Source: Oscillospiraceae bacterium (GTDB lineage: Bacteria > Bacillota > Clostridia > Lachnospirales > Lachnospiraceae). From it: DNA of 64,000 nucleotides. The stretch covers positions 53,734-117,733 of the forward strand of contig JAETOO010000010.1 of NCBI GenBank assembly GCA_021771715.1. Direction: 5' to 3'. The position numbers and the translations under genes are program-made. This document shows, in pieces, positions 31,311 to 40,449 of this stretch. The notes beneath the pieces were generated by a model. That model ran no database searches, was not told where the DNA came from, and was given only the letters and a program-made list of their open reading frames with translations. The number at the start of each line of letters is the position of its first letter. Positions within the stretch are counted from its first letter, which is position 1.

Positions 31311-33725
31311 TCAGCCTACCTTCAGGATCATCTCCAGCACGCGTCTTGCGCACACTGCAATCTCTTCCTTCGAGACTCTGCCTTCCTCACAGTCCTTCTT
31401 CAGCCGCTCCGGATAGCCGCAGCCCATCTTGACGTCATTTCCGGCCTTCACCTCGAGGTACTGCTCCGCGTGGTTCCACCAGTCGGTCGTCACCATGCCC
31501 TTGAAGCCCCACTCATCGCGCAGAATCCCGGTCAGCAGGTCCTGATTCTCGGAGTCGCGCTGCCCGTTCACGATGTTGTACGAGGACATGATCGTCCACG
31601 GATCAGACTCGCGCACGACGATCTCGAAGCCCTTCAGATAGATCTCGCGCAGCGCGCGCTCGGAGACGCGGGAATCGCTCTCAAAGCGGCACGTCTCCTT
31701 GTTGTTGCAGCAGAAATGCTTGACCGATGCCGCGACATGCTGTGACTGGATGCCGCGCACCATCGCCGCGCCCGTCTTTCCCGCGATCAGCGGATCCTCC
31801 GAGTAGTACTCGAAGTTTCTGCCGCACAGCGGGCTTCTGTGGATGTTCATCGCCGGGGTCAGCCACACCGCGATATTATTCTCGAGCACCTCCGACGCGC
31901 CTGCCTCGCCGACCTGCTCCACGAGCTGTGGATTCCACGAGGACGCGAGCAGCGTCGCGCACGGGAACGCCGTCGTGTGCACGCCGACCTCCGGGCGGAT
32001 CCGCAGCCCTGCAGGGCCGTCCGCCGTCATCACGTTCGGCACACCGTACTCCGGCAGGTTGCCAAAGCCAAACGTGTTCGCGATTCCGGTGTTCGGCTGG
32101 CCGCACACGAGCTGGATCAGATCGTCGAGCGACAGACGCTCCATGAACGCGTCGAGTGACAGCTCGCCGGATGCCACCTGCTCAAATGCCTTTGCCCCTT
32201 CATTCACGCCAAAGCTCACGCCGTCCATCGCGCGGACTGCCGGGCTCATCGCCGGAGTCTCCTCCCTGCTCCACGCGGAGATCCGGACCGCCGTCTCATC
32301 CGTCGGCAGCGGCTCCATCGTCCCGTCCGGGCGCAGACGCTCCCTGAGCATATTCGGCGCACATTTCTCGGTCAGCTGGCAGACCACCGCGTCCTCCTCG
32401 ACCCGGTACTCCGCGGAAACCTGCTGTACGTCGCGCACACTCGTGCCGAGCCAGAAGGTATAGACCCCCTTCTCGAGCACATACGCCGACTTGCAGACCT
32501 TTCCCAGATCATCGTACGATGCCAGCGCAGCCTTCGCCACAGTGAGCTTTACCGTCTGCGTCTCGCCCGGCGCGAGCAGGCGCGTCTTCTGATACGCCTT
32601 GAGCTCCTTCGCCGGCTTGCCGAGCAATCCCTGCGGCGCGCTCACATAGAGCTGAACGACCTCCTTGCCGGCGCACTCGCCCACATTTGTCACCTCCGCG
32701 TACACGGTCAGCGCGTCCTCCGTGAGCACGGCTGATTTTTCTGTCACGGTAAACTCGGTGTAGGAGAGGCCGAAGCCGAACGGATAGTTGACCTTCTCTG
32801 CCGCTCCCGGAATGGTCTCAAAATAGCGGTAGCCCACGTAGATGTCGTCTGTGTACTCGACATAGTACTCGGAATCGTGGAAATTGTAGGAGGACGGGTA
32901 ATCCTCGAGGCACTTTGCAAACGTGTCGACCAGCTTTCCGGACGGGTTCGCATCTCCGCACAAAAGGTCCGCCGTCGCCAGTCCTCCCTCCATGCCGCCC
33001 TGCCAGGACATCAGCACGGACTGGATCTGCGCGTCATCGTGGAACCACGAGGAGTCCACCATGCCGCCGACGTTCATCACGACAATCACCTTCGCAAAGT
33101 GCTCCTTCACCGTGTCCACCAGCCTCTGCTCTGCCGCAGACAGGTAGAAATCGCCGCGCTCAAACACCTGGGCAGCGCGGCCCAGCAGCCCGAGCTCCTC
33201 GCCGTTCTGGAACTCTGACGTGTGCGCTTCGTCCGCCTTCACCGTGCGGTCCCAGTTTTCCCCGGAAAAACGGCAGATCGAGATCACTGCCGTGTCGGTA
33301 AATGCCTTGGCGCCGTCCAGCAGCGGCTGCGGCACCTCCGGCTCCGCGGTCATGCCCGGCACAATGCCCTCCGCGTACTGCTTTGCCGTCACGTCTTCAT
33401 AGAACGCCCCCAGCGGAGCGTACAAGGAGACCTTGCCCTCCGCCTCCTTCGCGCGCATGCCGTCCAGCAGGTTGCGCACGTAGTCCACGGTCACATCGCC
33501 GCTTCCGCCGCCGCCCTTCACATAGTCCGTGCACGCCTTGCCGAACAGAGCGACTCTCTGCCCTCTTGCAAGCGGGAGCACCCCTTCCTCATTTTTCAGC
33601 AGCACCATACCCTCAGTGGCCGCCGTCCGCGACAGCTCAATATGCTCCTTGGAGCCAGTCACTCTCCTGCCGTCTTTTCCCAGCGGCAGCCCCGGCAGAT
33701 ACGTAAATCTTGACCAGTTGCTCAT
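31311..33725 (-). CDS. GH3 beta-glucosidase with reversed domain order
   Basis: 804 residues, no signal peptide, so cytoplasmic. The usual GH3 order is permuted: the alpha/beta sandwich (TEGMVLLKNEEGVLPL, SGDVTVDYV) comes first, then an FnIII-like domain (PFGFGLSYTEF, AGKEVVQLYVSAP), then the TIM barrel (about 500-800) with TADGPAGLR, KHFCCNNKE and the nucleophile Asp in GMVTTDWWNHAE. This layout is known from rumen and gut Clostridia beta-glucosidases. It probably splits imported beta-glucosides. Start at 33725 from GGGGG spacing. Confidence 0.93.
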   Translation of the reverse strand: MSNWSRFTYLPGLPLGKDGRRVTGSKEHIELSRTAATEGMVLLKNEEGVLPLARGQRVALFGKACTDYVKGGGGSGDVTVDYVRNLLDGMRAKEAEGKVSLYAPLGAFYEDVTAKQYAEGIVPGMTAEPEVPQPLLDGAKAFTDTAVISICRFSGENWDRTVKADEAHTSEFQNGEELGLLGRAAQVFERGDFYLSAAEQRLVDTVKEHFAKVIVVMNVGGMVDSSWFHDDAQIQSVLMSWQGGMEGGLATADLLCGDANPSGKLVDTFAKCLEDYPSSYNFHDSEYYVEYTDDIYVGYRYFETIPGAAEKVNYPFGFGLSYTEFTVTEKSAVLTEDALTVYAEVTNVGECAGKEVVQLYVSAPQGLLGKPAKELKAYQKTRLLAPGETQTVKLTVAKAALASYDDLGKVCKSAYVLEKGVYTFWLGTSVRDVQQVSAEYRVEEDAVVCQLTEKCAPNMLRERLRPDGTMEPLPTDETAVRISAWSREETPAMSPAVRAMDGVSFGVNEGAKAFEQVASGELSLDAFMERLSLDDLIQLVCGQPNTGIANTFGFGNLPEYGVPNVMTADGPAGLRIRPEVGVHTTAFPCATLLASSWNPQLVEQVGEAGASEVLENNIAVWLTPAMNIHRSPLCGRNFEYYSEDPLIAGKTGAAMVRGIQSQHVAASVKHFCCNNKETCRFESDSRVSERALREIYLKGFEIVVRESDPWTIMSSYNIVNGQRDSENQDLLTGILRDEWGFKGMVTTDWWNHAEQYLEVKAGNDVKMGCGYPERLKKDCEEGRVSKEEIAVCARRVLEMILKVG

Positions 33726-33770
33726 AATCATTTCCCCCTGTATGTAATAATATATATAATAGAAACCTTT

Positions 33771-34376
33771 TCAGGCTTCACCCGCACCAAGCTTCGCGCG
33801 GTCCAGCACGACGTCCTCCAGCCTGCGCTTCGGGACGTAGTGCACGTCGTGTTCATCCCGGTAGTAGGCCACGCTCTCGCCGTCCGCGATCTCGGTCAGC
33901 ACAATCTGCTCCGCCGGCTTTCCGATCGCCACGATCAGCATCGGCGAGAGATGCTCCGGCAGCCCCAGCGCCTCCGACACACTGGCTGCGCCGAAATTGC
34001 CGATCATACAGCCGCCCAGCCCCATCTCCGTCGCTGCGAGCAGAATCGTCTGCGCCGCGATCCCGACGTCCCGCTGGAAGCGCGCCAGCGACTCCCCGCG
34101 CTCTTTATTCTGACAGATGACGATAAACGCCGTGGGGCACATTCCCGGGTGCGGCAGCGTCAGCTCCGGCAGCCCTCTCGCCCACTTCGTCAGCGCCTGG
34201 ATGCGGTCGACCTCGTCCTTCTCCCACGCCAGATAATACTGCAGCGGCTGCTGGTTCACGCTCGACGCCGCGAGACGCGCGCAGTCCGCCATCTCCATCA
34301 GTTCCTCCCTTGTGACGCGCCGGCTCTCATCGTACCCGCGATAGCTCCGGTTCGCCTTCACCAAATCCTTGAACAT
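33771..34376 (-). CDS. Nitroreductase-family FMN oxidoreductase
   Basis: 201 residues, AAGGAAAGGAAAACGAG before the ATG. Conserved elements: NRSYRGYDESRRVTREEL and RLAASSVNQQPLQYYL (FMN phosphate and ribityl site), DVGIAAQTILLAATEMGLGG and a C-terminal MLIVAIGKPAE. The family reduces nitro compounds, quinones or flavins with NAD(P)H. Physiological substrate not inferable. It is 40 bases from the GH3 gene and may be co-transcribed. Confidence 0.9.
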   Translation of the reverse strand: MFKDLVKANRSYRGYDESRRVTREELMEMADCARLAASSVNQQPLQYYLAWEKDEVDRIQALTKWARGLPELTLPHPGMCPTAFIVICQNKERGESLARFQRDVGIAAQTILLAATEMGLGGCMIGNFGAASVSEALGLPEHLSPMLIVAIGKPAEQIVLTEIADGESVAYYRDEHDVHYVPKRRLEDVVLDRAKLGAGEA

Positions 34377-34472
34377 CTCGTTTTCCTTTCCTTCCTTTTC
34401 TTCCGGACTATTCCGTGCTGCACTTTGGCAGACGTTCTGTGCTGTCGTCCATCCGCTGCAAGGATAGCCGAT

Positions 34473-35018
34473 TCACCTTCGCTCTGATCCCTGCTCCTCG
34501 ATCCACCGCAGGCAGTCCTCCGTCTCCTCCTCGCTGAAGATACGGAGTCCATGCTCCGCGAGCAGCCGGGCGGTCACGCCCATCCCGTCGATCCGCGTCC
34601 CGGTGAAGGTGCCGTCGTAAATCTGATGACTGCCGCACGAAGGGCTGCGCTCCTTGAGCACCGCGGCCTGGCAGCCGAGCAGCTGCGCCATTTTCAGCGC
34701 CTCCGCCGCGCCGCGCATGTACTGGTGCGTGACATCTCTGCCATCCTTCGCGAAAACACCGCCGTCCCGGATCTCCGAGGGCATCCGCGGCGTCATCAGG
34801 CCGCCGTAAATCTCCGGACAGAACGGCACAAGCACCGCACGCTGTCCGAGCGCCTGCACCTCCTCGCGCCCGTTGTCCGCACCGTCATAGCGGCACGATG
34901 CCCCCATAAGACAGGCGCTCACCAGAATCCGGACCGGTCTTGCGGGCCGGTCCGCTTTTCTCTTGGCACAATCCATGCTTTTCCCTGACTGGCCCGCCTT
35001 TTCTTCTATATTGCTCAT
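34473..35018 (-). CDS. DUF523 family protein
   Basis: 181 residues. Signature: ILVSACLMGASCRYDGADN near residue 30, VPFCPEIYGGL, and LKERSPSCGSHQIYDGTFTG, with conserved Cys in CLxG.xCRYDG and SPSCG. These suggest a thiol or metal chemistry, but the function of DUF523 (YbbK-like) is not established. A longer, Lys-rich N-terminus (about 27 residues) precedes the domain; a later start is possible. Confidence 0.88.
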   Translation of the reverse strand: MSNIEEKAGQSGKSMDCAKRKADRPARPVRILVSACLMGASCRYDGADNGREEVQALGQRAVLVPFCPEIYGGLMTPRMPSEIRDGGVFAKDGRDVTHQYMRGAAEALKMAQLLGCQAAVLKERSPSCGSHQIYDGTFTGTRIDGMGVTARLLAEHGLRIFSEEETEDCLRWIEEQGSERR

Positions 35019-35243
35019 ACCTTGTCCACGTGTTCCTTCCTCTTCGCTCTATCCCGCTCAGATTTGTCCCTGCATACCTCGAACATACTATAGGTTCCCG
35101 ATTTCGGCAACCACATGATTGCCGGGCTTATCCACGCAAAAACGATCCGCAATGTTCAGTAGAACGTTTTCGGGCAGTCGTCTTATCGGAGAGTATAGCA
35201 CAGAAACAGACAAATTGGAAGAACCTCCTGCACGAAAACACCT

Positions 35244-35284
35244 CGCGGGTTACAGTTCAACCAAGGGCAAAACTGTAACCCGCG
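35244..35284. repeat. Dispersed palindromic element, copy 2 (possible terminator)
   Basis: CGCGGGTTACAGTT pairs perfectly with AACTGTAACCCGCG around CAACCAAGGGCAA. It lies 36 bases after the YitT stop, and its core matches 27194-27224. Confidence 0.7.
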
Positions 35285-35319
35285 CAAAACAGCAGACGCG
35301 CAGACAGCAATGGCCGTCG

Positions 35320-36189
35320 TCACACCAGATTCGTATCCCCCGGCAAGCGGAAGCCCTCGCCGATGACCTCGTTCGAGTCCATGATGATCACGAATGCCTT
35401 TTCGTCAATCTCATGCGCCTCCTTGCGGATCGCATACATCTCCTTCGTGCTGCTCGCGCACATCACGACCTGCTTCTGCTCCCCGGAGTAGCCGCCCGTC
35501 CCGTTCAGGATCGTCGCGCCGCGCGCCGTGAGCCGGTCGATCCCAGCCACGATCTTTGCCGGATGGTCCGTGATGATCAGCGTCAGCTTGCCCTGGCTCG
35601 TGCCGGAGATTACCCGGTCCAGCACCGCCGAGTACAGATAATTCAGGATCAACCCATAGAGAATGCTGTTTCCGCTCCCGATCAGCAGTCCGCCCGTCAC
35701 GATCACCACCGTGTCCATCGCAAACGCAATCTTCCCGAGCGACAGATGCGGGTGGTAGTATTTCACCGCCATCATGATAAAGTCAAAGCCTCCGGTCGAG
35801 GAGCCGCGCATGAAGATGATCGCGTACCCGATGCCCAGCAGCACGCCTGCGCAGACCGCCGCCAGAATCAGCTCCCCCTCAAACGCCGGGAGACGCGGCC
35901 CGACCAGGTCCATCACCGCGGAGGTGATCAGCGTCGTCTTCAGAGAGCTCAGATAAAACTGCTTCCCCAGCGTCTTGTAACAGCACAGGATGATCGGGAT
36001 ATTCAGCACGACGGTCATCACGCCGACCGGGAACCCGAACAGCTGATAAAAAATCAGTCCCATTCCGGACACACCCGTCATCGGAAAATCCGCCGGAACT
36101 GCAAAGCTGTAGATTGCAATCGCGATCAGGATACCACCCGCGATATCCACCAGCACATCCAGCACCCATTTCAACACATTTTTTTGCAT
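35320..36189 (-). CDS. YitT family membrane protein (DUF161/DUF2179)
   Basis: 289 residues from ATG 36189 after AGGAGGAGCGCT. Five or six membrane helices in the first 200 residues (DIAGGILIAIAIYSFAVPAD; GVSGMGLIFYQLFGFPVGVM; STGGFDFIMM), then a soluble DUF2179 domain with RLTARGATILNGTGGYSG. YitT proteins are widespread in Firmicutes and of unknown transport or sensing role. The C-terminal domain has an ACT-like/PII-like look. Confidence 0.9.
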   Translation of the reverse strand: MQKNVLKWVLDVLVDIAGGILIAIAIYSFAVPADFPMTGVSGMGLIFYQLFGFPVGVMTVVLNIPIILCCYKTLGKQFYLSSLKTTLITSAVMDLVGPRLPAFEGELILAAVCAGVLLGIGYAIIFMRGSSTGGFDFIMMAVKYYHPHLSLGKIAFAMDTVVIVTGGLLIGSGNSILYGLILNYLYSAVLDRVISGTSQGKLTLIITDHPAKIVAGIDRLTARGATILNGTGGYSGEQKQVVMCASSTKEMYAIRKEAHEIDEKAFVIIMDSNEVIGEGFRLPGDTNLV

Positions 36190-36260
36190 AGCGCTCCTCC
36201 TGCATCCGTCCTCCGGCCGTTTTTTTGCCGCGCCACCCTGTCCGCCGCGGACGAACAGGA

Positions 36261-36322
36261 CAACTGACACTCACATGTCCGCCGCAAAAGAATAGGGCAA
36301 CTGACACTCGCATGTCTGCCGC
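36261..36322. repeat. Direct repeat of about 25 bp, two copies
   Basis: CAACTGACACTC(A/G)CATGTC occurs at 36261 and 36298 with a 37-base period and two differences, upstream of the YitT leader. Role unknown. Confidence 0.55.
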
Positions 36323-36416
36323 CCTATAATCGACCTGTCTATTCGGTTTCTTTCCTTCATATTACACCATTTGTTTTCTGTCCGTCAAGCCTCCTCGCCC
36401 AGAAAACAGACATGCG

Positions 36417-38477
36417 TCACTTTCTTTTTTCGACCGCGCCCTTCCCGCAGAACGCCCTGTCAAAGATCATCAGCATCGCCGGCAGGATCGCGAGCACGAC
36501 CACCATGCTGATGATTGCCCCGCGCGCCATCAGGATACAGAGCGAGCTGATCATGTCAATGTCAGAGTAGAAGCCCACCCCGATCGTCGCCGCGAAGAAG
36601 CTCAGTGCGCTGACGATGACGGATGTCATGCTGGACTCGTGCGCGATGCGGATCGCCTCGCGCTTATCCGCCCTCTGCCGCTCCAGCCGGTAGCGCGTCG
36701 TGATCAGGATCGCGTAGTCGACCGTCGCACCCAGCTGGATCGTGCCGATCACGATCGAGGCGATGAACGGTAGCTCCGTCCCGGTCAGATACGGGATTCC
36801 GAGGTTGATGAAAATCGCGAGCTCAATCACGGCCACGAGCACCACCGGGAGCAGCAGATTGCGGAACGTAATCATGATAATCACGAAGACCGCCGCGATC
36901 GAGATCGCGCTGACCACCTGAAAATCCTTGTCCGTGATCGTGATCAGATCCTTCGTGCACGGCGCCTCGCCCACCAGCATTCCGGTCGGGTCGTACCGCT
37001 TTACGATCTCATTGAGCGCCGTGATCTGATCGTTGACCTCATTCGACGCGGTCTTGTACTCCGATCCGATCATCATCATCTCGTAGCGGTCATCTTCAAA
37101 GATCTCAAGGATCTCGGACGGGATCATGCGCTCCGGCAGCGTCGGCCCGATGAGCGACTCCAGCCCCAGCACGAATTTCACGCCGTCCACGTTCTCCAGC
37201 TCCTCCACCATCGCGCGGACCTGCTTTGCGTCCAGCGCCGCGTCCGTCAGAAGGACATGCACCGCGCCCGTGTTAAAGTTCTCCTGCAGCTTTTTGTTCG
37301 CCATGCTGCTCGGCAGCTCCTCGGGGAGCGTCTCGTCCAGATTGTAGTACACAGCCGTGTGGTTCTGCGCGTACCACGCCGGGCCGATCACGGCCAGAAA
37401 GATCACCGCAAACCAGATGTAATGCTTCGTCACAAACCCTGACAGTCGCGGCAAGCTCTTCAGAAGCGGCCTATGCGACGTCTTCTCGATCGCCTTGTCG
37501 AAAATCAGGATCATCGAGGGCAGCACCAGGATGCACGAGAGCAGTCCGAACACCACGCCCTTTGACATGACGATGCCCAGGTCCCTCCCGAGCGTAAAGC
37601 TCATGAAGCACAGCGCCACGAACCCGGCAACCGTCGTGACAGAGCTCGCCGACACCGAGGTGATGGTCGCGGCGATCGCCTCCGCCATCGCTTCCTTTTT
37701 ATCCGACAGCTCCCGCTTCTTCTCCGCGTAGCTGTGCCACAGGAAAATCGAGTAGTCCATCGTGACGCCGAGCTGCAGAACCGCGCTCAGCGCCTTCGTG
37801 ATATAAGAAATCTCACCCAGGAACACGTTTGAGCCCAGGTTGTAGACGATCGCGAAGCCGATGCTCAGCAAAAACAGCAGCGGCAGCAGAAAGGACTCCA
37901 TCGCCACCGCGATCACGATCGCCGACAGCAGCACCGCGATCACGACGTAGATCGGCACCTCCTTCTCCGAGAGGTCTTTCGTGTCCGTGACGACCGCACT
38001 CATCCCGCTCACGAAACACTGCCGGTCCGAGAGCCTGCGGATCTCGCGAATCGCGTCCATCGTCTCATCCGCGGAGGTCGTCGTGTCAAAAATGACCGCC
38101 ATCATCGTCGCATCGCCGCTGTTAAAGATGTCCCGCACCTTGTCCGGCAGCATCGACATCGGAACAGAGAGATCCATCAGGCTGTCATACCAGATCGCCT
38201 TCGCCACATGGTCGACGGTCTCAATTTTCTCGCGCAGGCTCGCCACGTCCTTCGGCTCCATCCCCTCCACGATCAGGAAAGAAAAGGCGCCCGTTCCAAA
38301 CTCATCGACGAGAATATCCTGCCCGACCATCGTCTCAATCTCCTTCGGCAGATACGCGAGGATATCATAGTTCACCCTCGTCCGTATCATACCCACAAAG
38401 GAGGGAATCATCAGCAGCAGGCTCAGAATAAAAATCGGAATCCTGCACGTCACGATTGCTCTTCCCAGTTTTTTCAT
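36417..38477 (-). CDS. MMPL/RND-family membrane exporter
   Basis: About 686 residues. Two halves, each with one outer helix, a large extracytoplasmic loop and five or six clustered helices (PIYVVIAVLLSAIVIAVAME, QLGVTMDYSIFLWHSY; second half VSAISIAAVFVIIMIT, QLGATVDYAILITTRYR). The repeated GVTMDYS/GATVDYA segments are the proton-relay positions of MMPL/HAE proteins. Likely exports lipids or drugs. It is divergent from a TetR gene whose operator overlaps its -35 box. Start at 38477 from AAGGAGGATGAAT. Confidence 0.92.
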   Translation of the reverse strand: MKKLGRAIVTCRIPIFILSLLLMIPSFVGMIRTRVNYDILAYLPKEIETMVGQDILVDEFGTGAFSFLIVEGMEPKDVASLREKIETVDHVAKAIWYDSLMDLSVPMSMLPDKVRDIFNSGDATMMAVIFDTTTSADETMDAIREIRRLSDRQCFVSGMSAVVTDTKDLSEKEVPIYVVIAVLLSAIVIAVAMESFLLPLLFLLSIGFAIVYNLGSNVFLGEISYITKALSAVLQLGVTMDYSIFLWHSYAEKKRELSDKKEAMAEAIAATITSVSASSVTTVAGFVALCFMSFTLGRDLGIVMSKGVVFGLLSCILVLPSMILIFDKAIEKTSHRPLLKSLPRLSGFVTKHYIWFAVIFLAVIGPAWYAQNHTAVYYNLDETLPEELPSSMANKKLQENFNTGAVHVLLTDAALDAKQVRAMVEELENVDGVKFVLGLESLIGPTLPERMIPSEILEIFEDDRYEMMMIGSEYKTASNEVNDQITALNEIVKRYDPTGMLVGEAPCTKDLITITDKDFQVVSAISIAAVFVIIMITFRNLLLPVVLVAVIELAIFINLGIPYLTGTELPFIASIVIGTIQLGATVDYAILITTRYRLERQRADKREAIRIAHESSMTSVIVSALSFFAATIGVGFYSDIDMISSLCILMARGAIISMVVVLAILPAMLMIFDRAFCGKGAVEKRK

Positions 38478-38492
38478 ATTCATCCTCCTTAA

Positions 38493-38549
38493 TGACCATC
38501 AGTCATTTCTATGCAATGCTGTTATACTACAAAAATGACTTTTGGTCAA
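38493..38549 (-). promoter_or_regulatory. MMPL promoter with two TetR-type operators
   Basis: Minus strand TTGACC (38549-38544), 17 bases, TATAAC (38526-38521). Operator A, TGACTTTTGGTCA (38536-38548), covers the -35 box; operator B, TGACCATCAGTCA (38493-38505), lies between start point and ribosome binding site. Both fit TGAC-N5-GTCA. Confidence 0.78.
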
Positions 38550-38567
38550 TAATTTCTTTTAAAAAGA

Positions 38568-38596
38568 TTGACTTCGTTTTGTATTTGTGATAGCGT
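38568..38596 (+). promoter_or_regulatory. Probable promoter of the TetR gene
   Basis: TTGACT, 17 bases, TAGCGT, ending about 36 bases before the TetR start. The -10 box is weak. Confidence 0.45.
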
Positions 38597-38632
38597 TACA
38601 GAAAAGACGTTCAGAACACACCGGAGGTACGT

Positions 38633-39259
38633 ATGGGAAAAATCGAAGTAAATAAACGACAAAAAAAGGAATCGCTTCTGAACACAGCGTTTTCACTGTT
38701 TACTTCAAAAGGATTCCAGAAAACTTCAATCTCGGATATTGTGAAGGATGCCGGCGTCGCAAAGGGCACCTTTTATCTGTATTTCACGGACAAGTATGAT
38801 CTGCGGAACAAGCTGATCGCGCACAAGGCGGGACTCCTGTTCCTCGACGCCTGCGCCTCGTTAAAGGAGCGCAGGATCGAGGGCTTTGAGGATCAGATCA
38901 TCTACATCTCGGACTACATCATCGCCCGTCTCGAATCGGACAAGTCCCTGCTGAACTTTATCTCCAAGCATCTGAGCTGGGGCATCTTCCGCAACAATCT
39001 GATCTCGGCGGGCGAGGACCGGGAGGAGAGCGTCTACCAGGTGTTCCTGCAGCTTCTGCACAGCTCCGGCCACACCTTCCGCGACCCGGAGATCATGATC
39101 TACATGTTGATCGAGCTCGTCAGCGGCTCCATCTACAACCCGCTGCTCTACGAGCAGCCCGCCCCGTACCGCCAGATCGTGCCCTACCTGCACGACTCGA
39201 TCCGCTACCTGATCCGGCAGCACATCGTGCCGGAGGAGGCGGAGGCCGCTGACTGCTGA
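38633..39259 (+). CDS. TetR/AcrR-family repressor
   Basis: 208 residues. N-terminal helix-turn-helix: RQKKESLLNTAFSLFTSKGF, TSISDIVKDAGVAKGTFYLY, FTDKYDLRNKL, the hallmark of TetR proteins that sense a ligand and leave the operator. The ligand-binding domain is helical and not recognised. It is divergent from the MMPL exporter and the intergenic region carries two TGAC-N5-GTCA sites, so it probably represses the exporter. CCGGAGGTACGT precedes the ATG. Confidence 0.93.
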   Translation: MGKIEVNKRQKKESLLNTAFSLFTSKGFQKTSISDIVKDAGVAKGTFYLYFTDKYDLRNKLIAHKAGLLFLDACASLKERRIEGFEDQIIYISDYIIARLESDKSLLNFISKHLSWGIFRNNLISAGEDREESVYQVFLQLLHSSGHTFRDPEIMIYMLIELVSGSIYNPLLYEQPAPYRQIVPYLHDSIRYLIRQHIVPEEAEAADC

Positions 39260-39264
39260 CCGAG

Positions 39265-40302
39265 TTACTGCTGGTGATTCTGCGCGTAGAAGCTCATACC
39301 GTATTGGAAATGCTCTTCCAGAAAAGCAGGAACAAAGTCAAACGCCCCGCCGATCGGATAAATGACATAGCTTCCGCCCGGCGCCAGAGAGTCGATCACC
39401 CGGCGGTATTCCTTTTTGACCGCTTCGGCGGATACGCCCGGCACGTCCAGGATTCCCTGATTGTCAAAGCCTCCGCAGAAGGTCAGCCGATCCTGCAGCC
39501 GTGGCTTGATCTGCGCCAGGTTTTTATTGCACGCCTGCAACGTGTCAATCGCGTCCACGCCGATTTCCGCCATATCCTCCAGAATCGGCTCCACATACCC
39601 GCACGAATGGTGCTGATAGATCAGTCCGGCCTCATGCACAGCGTCAACCAGACGCTTCAGGTGGGGCTTGATAATCTGCCGCCATAAATCAGGACTCATA
39701 AACATCCGGTCAGCGGCACCGTAATCGTCATGGAAATTAATCACGTCTACGTCATAGTACTGCGCAATTTTCTTAATATATTCGATCTTCCAGTTAAACA
39801 TGGTTTCAAAGTAGGCATTGCACTCCTCGGGGTCGGAAGCCAGAGCCACTAAGGCGTTTTCAAATCCCATGAGCGAATGCAGACGCTCAAACGGCCCGTT
39901 CAGAATCATGCAGACGCGCAGCTTATCGGTGTCATAAATGCTGCTTCCGTCCTGAAACGGAACAATCCCTGCGCCCATCACAAATGCCATGAAATCCGTA
40001 TGGACGTCAATGTCGGCCTGCTTTTCCCAGTCGATCGCGTCGAGATCCGGGAGCTTCAGATAATCCCGCCAGTCCTCGATATCCTCAAACATAATTTTTC
40101 CCGGGGTCGGCATCGGAGCATGAATGTTCGGCTCATACGTCCATTCCACTCCGAAGAAATCCTTTCCCACAGAATGCCCCGTATAACGTTCCATCGAGGG
40201 GCAGGCCTGCGTAACGATGACATCTGTAAAAAAACAGGGAATGTAAGCGGGAATCTGGTGCCGATAGGCCATCAGCGCATTTTCTCTTGGTGTAAGTCCC
40301 AT
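39265..40302 (-). CDS. Uroporphyrinogen decarboxylase-like (MtaA/CmuA-type) methyltransferase
   Basis: 345 residues from ATG 40302 after AGGAGGTACTTACT. UroD-fold barrel: NGPFERLHSLMGFENALVAL, VDVINFHDDYGAADRMFMSP, LIYQHHSCGYVEPILEDM, ITLxx-like DTLQACNKNL and TFCGGFDNQGILD. The HHSCG motif (His/Cys zinc ligands) places it with corrinoid:thiol methyltransferase-like members rather than true HemE. No corrinoid protein gene is adjacent. It is divergent from a PucR/CdaR-type regulator, so expression is probably substrate-controlled. It converges with the TetR gene with 5 bases between stops. Confidence 0.87.
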   Translation of the reverse strand: MGLTPRENALMAYRHQIPAYIPCFFTDVIVTQACPSMERYTGHSVGKDFFGVEWTYEPNIHAPMPTPGKIMFEDIEDWRDYLKLPDLDAIDWEKQADIDVHTDFMAFVMGAGIVPFQDGSSIYDTDKLRVCMILNGPFERLHSLMGFENALVALASDPEECNAYFETMFNWKIEYIKKIAQYYDVDVINFHDDYGAADRMFMSPDLWRQIIKPHLKRLVDAVHEAGLIYQHHSCGYVEPILEDMAEIGVDAIDTLQACNKNLAQIKPRLQDRLTFCGGFDNQGILDVPGVSAEAVKKEYRRVIDSLAPGGSYVIYPIGGAFDFVPAFLEEHFQYGMSFYAQNHQQ

Positions 40303-40398
40303 AGTAAGTACCTCCTGATCTTTTTTCGTTATGCACATTATATAATCAGAAATTCAGCAGAAAAACAGATAGAAAGCACATATCCGCGAAAGTTTCTT

Positions 40399-40428
40399 TT
40401 GACAATATTGTGCAGTGTGCACTATAAT
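40399..40428 (+). promoter_or_regulatory. Promoter of the PucR/CdaR-type gene with a spacer palindrome
   Basis: TTGACA (40399-40404), 18 bases, TATAAT (40423-40428). The spacer contains GTGCAGTGTGCAC, a 5-bp inverted repeat that could be an autoregulatory operator. Confidence 0.8.
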
Positions 40429-40449
40429 TGAAAGGAAAGGGATGAGACA

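Noticed and set aside
30688..31353. Alternative minus-strand frame over the MATE gene start
   Set aside because: Overlaps the MATE coding region almost completely and has no coding features.
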